This document shows positions 61,536-64,000 of a DNA stretch of 64,000 nt, piece after piece. Made by a program: the position numbers and the translations under genes. The stretch spans positions 20,270,176 to 20,334,175 of the forward strand of contig CM049311.1 in assembly GCA_026874595.1 (NCBI GenBank), written 5' to 3'. This stretch comes from Sipunculus nudus (Eukaryota > Annelida > Sipuncula > Golfingiida > Sipunculidae). Numbering within the stretch: the first letter of the stretch is position 1; each line of letters starts with the position of its first letter. The notes beneath the pieces were generated by a model that was not told the origin of the DNA, ran no database searches, and saw only the letters and a list, made by a program, of their open reading frames with translations.

Positions 61536-61673
61536 GGAATATTCCCATCTCAACTAGTTGAGATAGGAATGAAAGTGACTATCCCGATCTCAACTGCTGA
61601 GATGGAAATTCCAATCTCAACTAGTTGAGTTCCGAACTCAACTGGATTCCCATCTTCACTGTGACATATATAT
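61536..61673. mobile_element. Palindromic-module array with TGACATATATAT end (element 3)
   Basis: Contains the perfect palindrome ATCTCAACTAGTTGAGAT (61547-61564), further CTCAACTAGTTGAG and CTCAACTGCTGAGA words, TTCCCATCT spacers and a terminal TGACATATATAT (61662-61673). The layout is like the arms of elements 30618-31401 and 57670-59710, but I see no opposite arm. Confidence 0.5.
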
Positions 61674-62151
61674 GAGGTACCAGAATGTATGGGTGTAACA
61701 ATGAATTGAAAGAATTTATGCACTGAATTCCAACCTTCAAATCAAATTGTGATCTATTCTTAACCCCTGAATCGATTCATTTCGATTATTTTATTAATTT
61801 TTTGCATGTATCATCCCGAACCCTTAGTTAGCTAGCAATTTGACAGAGCATGCTGCAACATCGAGATACTCACTGGTAAACCACTCCAGGACAAGCTTCA
61901 GTGTTCCTTAACTTGCTCAAATTAACAACCATCCATTGTAGTAAAATATTTGTTATTATTTAAAAGAAAGTCTGAATTCTCTACCTAAGAAATATTTCAA
62001 TCGAGAATTGAATCGAAGGTTAAGAATAAATTAACTGAATCAATTCAATGGGAACCTCCTAATTCACAGGTCTATACATAGTATATTATATGATTCACAC
62101 TTGGATAATATATGTGGTTTAAAATGTATTATTGAAATGTATAAATTAGCC

Positions 62152-62245
62152 TTTTGTAAGATGTGTATATACTTTTCATGCTTTGATAAAACATGGGAGC
62201 ATCACGATAAACATCTTCATATACTAAAGACTGAGACATTTATAA
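62152..62245. repeat. Dispersed repeat pair, copy 2
   Basis: Second copy of 61060-61150. The 90-codon plus frame at 62101-62373 overlaps it and is not counted as a gene. Confidence 0.7.
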
Positions 62246-62405
62246 TACATGGGTCAAACAATAATGGTTCACCCTTCAGTATAGTGGCAGTCACTGTGAA
62301 TGGTCAGGCAAACATTGTGACGACAAAGCCTAAACACTCCTCCCAATCCACCGAATCACACAAAAGGAAATAAGAATCAAAAACAGCCGTAAATGCGTCC
62401 GCTGA

Positions 62406-62621
62406 ATCAATCTACAAGTTTTTCATCAAAACCGGGCGCCTGGTGTTGGAGAGGTTTCCACCAGAGACGAGAATTCGATCTTCCTATTGTGTCAGGAGGA
62501 GGATAATCATGAGAAAAACCTGGCTACCCGTGGTAATGCCAGGCACAAAGACAACCAGACACCCGGACTCTCCACCGACTCTCCACTGTCAGCTACAGGG
62601 GACCTGGGCGGATGCACCTGA
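62406..62621 (+). other. GC-richer open frame, unrecognised
   Basis: 71 codons without stop (62406-62618, TGA at 62619). The peptide includes GVGEVSTRDENSIFLLCQEE and, later, ATRGNARHKDNQTPGLS, which reads like polar linker sequence. No ATG start. Overlapping open frames exist on plus (62443-62628) and minus (62507-62707), so low stop density in GC-richer DNA may explain it. I do not recognise a family. Confidence 0.25.
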
Positions 62622-64000
62622 GTACTGATCCTGTGGGGAATCCCCTCATCAACCCCAATACAAATCACATCTAGAATATCACCCGATACAGAAGGGTGAC
62701 AGGGCACATGTTCCCACTGTTTTCACTTCATAATCTGTCTCCTGAATCCACTGGATAATGCTTTTCATTTGGTCCCTTGTGGGAGCATTATTTTAGCCGT
62801 GCATTTCTGCAAAAGGCCACCCATGAGTCGTAGATAAAATAGCATTAGTAAAACAGCCCTTTTAAAAAAGCTCACACAGAAGAAGATTTGAACAGTAAAG
62901 CACATGCTAACGGGACCTTCAATGTTGTAATGACTGAATTGTAACCATTAATGATGATGGTATCTGGTTACAGGGAGAAATGGAAACTGAAAGGCTGTAA
63001 GAACAATTCAATACAGGGGCTGAGATCTATCATAAAAAGTTGGACATGTCTAATAAAGAAACTACTTTCATACACACCTGGCATGCCAGTAGGGTTGGTG
63101 CTGTATCAATTCATGATTCTGATACAAAAATGTATCGCAATATATCATATCATATATTGTGCATATATCCATTGTCAGTAGTTTACACCATGTTTCTTGG
63201 ACTACCTATATGATGGAAAATCCAGAGTTTTTATTAAACAAAACTGTTTTGCAAATGATGTTATCTTGAACATACAATACCCATAAATATTGTATATTAT
63301 AATGATAAGTTCTATATAGAATTTCATGTGATTCATTCAAATAACAAATTTTCTTGAAAATAAATGATTTCCTTGACACAGAAATACCTTGGTAATGCCA
63401 TTTTCTTTTGGTAATTATCCTAAATGGGCATGTTTGTAGACCAAACTTGTGGATAAAAATACATACCATGATGTAACAAGTAACAGGGAAGTCAATGATA
63501 GGATTATCACAGCTGTCAGATATCATGATAATCTTCGATATTGGTTATGCCAGGATATATTTGACAGTGATGTTCATATCATTTAATAGTTTCTTCTTTT
63601 CATCATTCTGACTGTTTTTATTTGAAAATTTTCATGAGGGGTGGGTTATATTTGAATAACATGATAATGGACAAAATAACACACAGGAATTTCTATTTAA
63701 ATTTCATATTTTTTGCAGAGCATTTCAGTTGAAGGAAATGTTCAGTTAATATCCCCAAAAAGAAAAGGAAACAGGCCTGACATTGCACAAAGCATAATTT
63801 AAGATAAATTTTAGCTTAAAATGTAGCCATTCTTAGAAGAATAAATTTGCAGCAAAGATATCATTTGTCCAGCAGCTATTACAATATTTGTCCAGTTTAA
63901 TTTAATTAAATTAATTTAATTGCATATTACTGAGGGACCAGGATTTTTCACAGCCAACAGACAGTTACTCAGTATAATGTTTAATACTTTCTTAGCATTA

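Larger units (their letters stand above)
50575..64000. other. 5' side of AEBP2: intron or upstream flank
   Basis: No further AEBP2 exon is recognisable on the minus strand. It contains a poly-G run, family A and D repeats, a 2-kb foldback element and a GC-richer open frame at 62406-62621. I see nothing distinctive in 50630-51590, 53300-57500, 59720-61500 and 62750-64000 apart from AT-rich simple sequence. Confidence 0.7.

Noticed and set aside
61868-61910. Possible first AEBP2 exon donor (CCA/gtgagtatc, minus strand)
   Set aside because: No open frame of useful length or AEBP2-like peptide precedes it.

Overview
This is a 64-kb, AT-rich, repeat-dense stretch of an animal genome. One gene with very long introns runs through it on the minus strand. 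Short AT-rich exons in 10-24 kb introns, tRNA-derived SINEs, many small inverted-repeat transposons and (GGAC)n-tailed repeats suggest a marine invertebrate. A mollusc, perhaps a bivalve, is my best guess; that is inference from repeat style and protein divergence, not a species identification. I see no bacterial features, rRNA, tRNA genes or CRISPR.

The gene is the orthologue of AEBP2 (Drosophila jing), a zinc-finger accessory subunit of Polycomb Repressive Complex 2. Four coding exons join in frame across three GT-AG introns: 49610-50574 (three C2H2-type fingers and the basic RBBP4-contact motif), 36544-36668, 12951-13018 and 2317-2464 (C-terminus and stop). Together they encode 434 residues. 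The introns are 12,941, 23,525 and 10,486 bp. The true N-terminus is not resolved: the large exon appears to start at a splice acceptor, and I found no convincing upstream exon up to 64000.

The rest is intron or flank, filled with transposon debris. Intron 1 (36.7-49.6 kb) holds a complete non-autonomous hAT element with perfect 8-bp target duplications (43140-44043) and a CpG-rich, promoter-like island (about 45.2-46.25 kb). Intron 2 (13.0-36.5 kb) holds a five-unit, ~144-bp tandem array carrying nuclear-receptor DR1-like sites, a tandem ~0.6-kb duplication, a solo-LTR-like unit, a foldback element that contains a 114-bp near-perfect hairpin insertion, a TA-flanked MITE, two copies of a (GGAC)n-tailed repeat and a SINE. 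Intron 3 (2.5-12.9 kb) holds two copies of another DR1-containing repeat, short tandem arrays and an unexplained CpG-richer open frame. The 5' flank (50.6-64 kb) holds a 32-nt poly-G run, another (GGAC)n-tailed repeat, another SINE and a 2-kb foldback element with ~265-bp terminal inverted repeats built from palindromic modules.

The most unusual pattern is a group of three foldback or inverted-repeat structures (30.6-31.4, 57.7-59.7 and 61.5-61.7 kb). They share the end word TGACATATATAT, but each carries a different set of palindromic subterminal modules.
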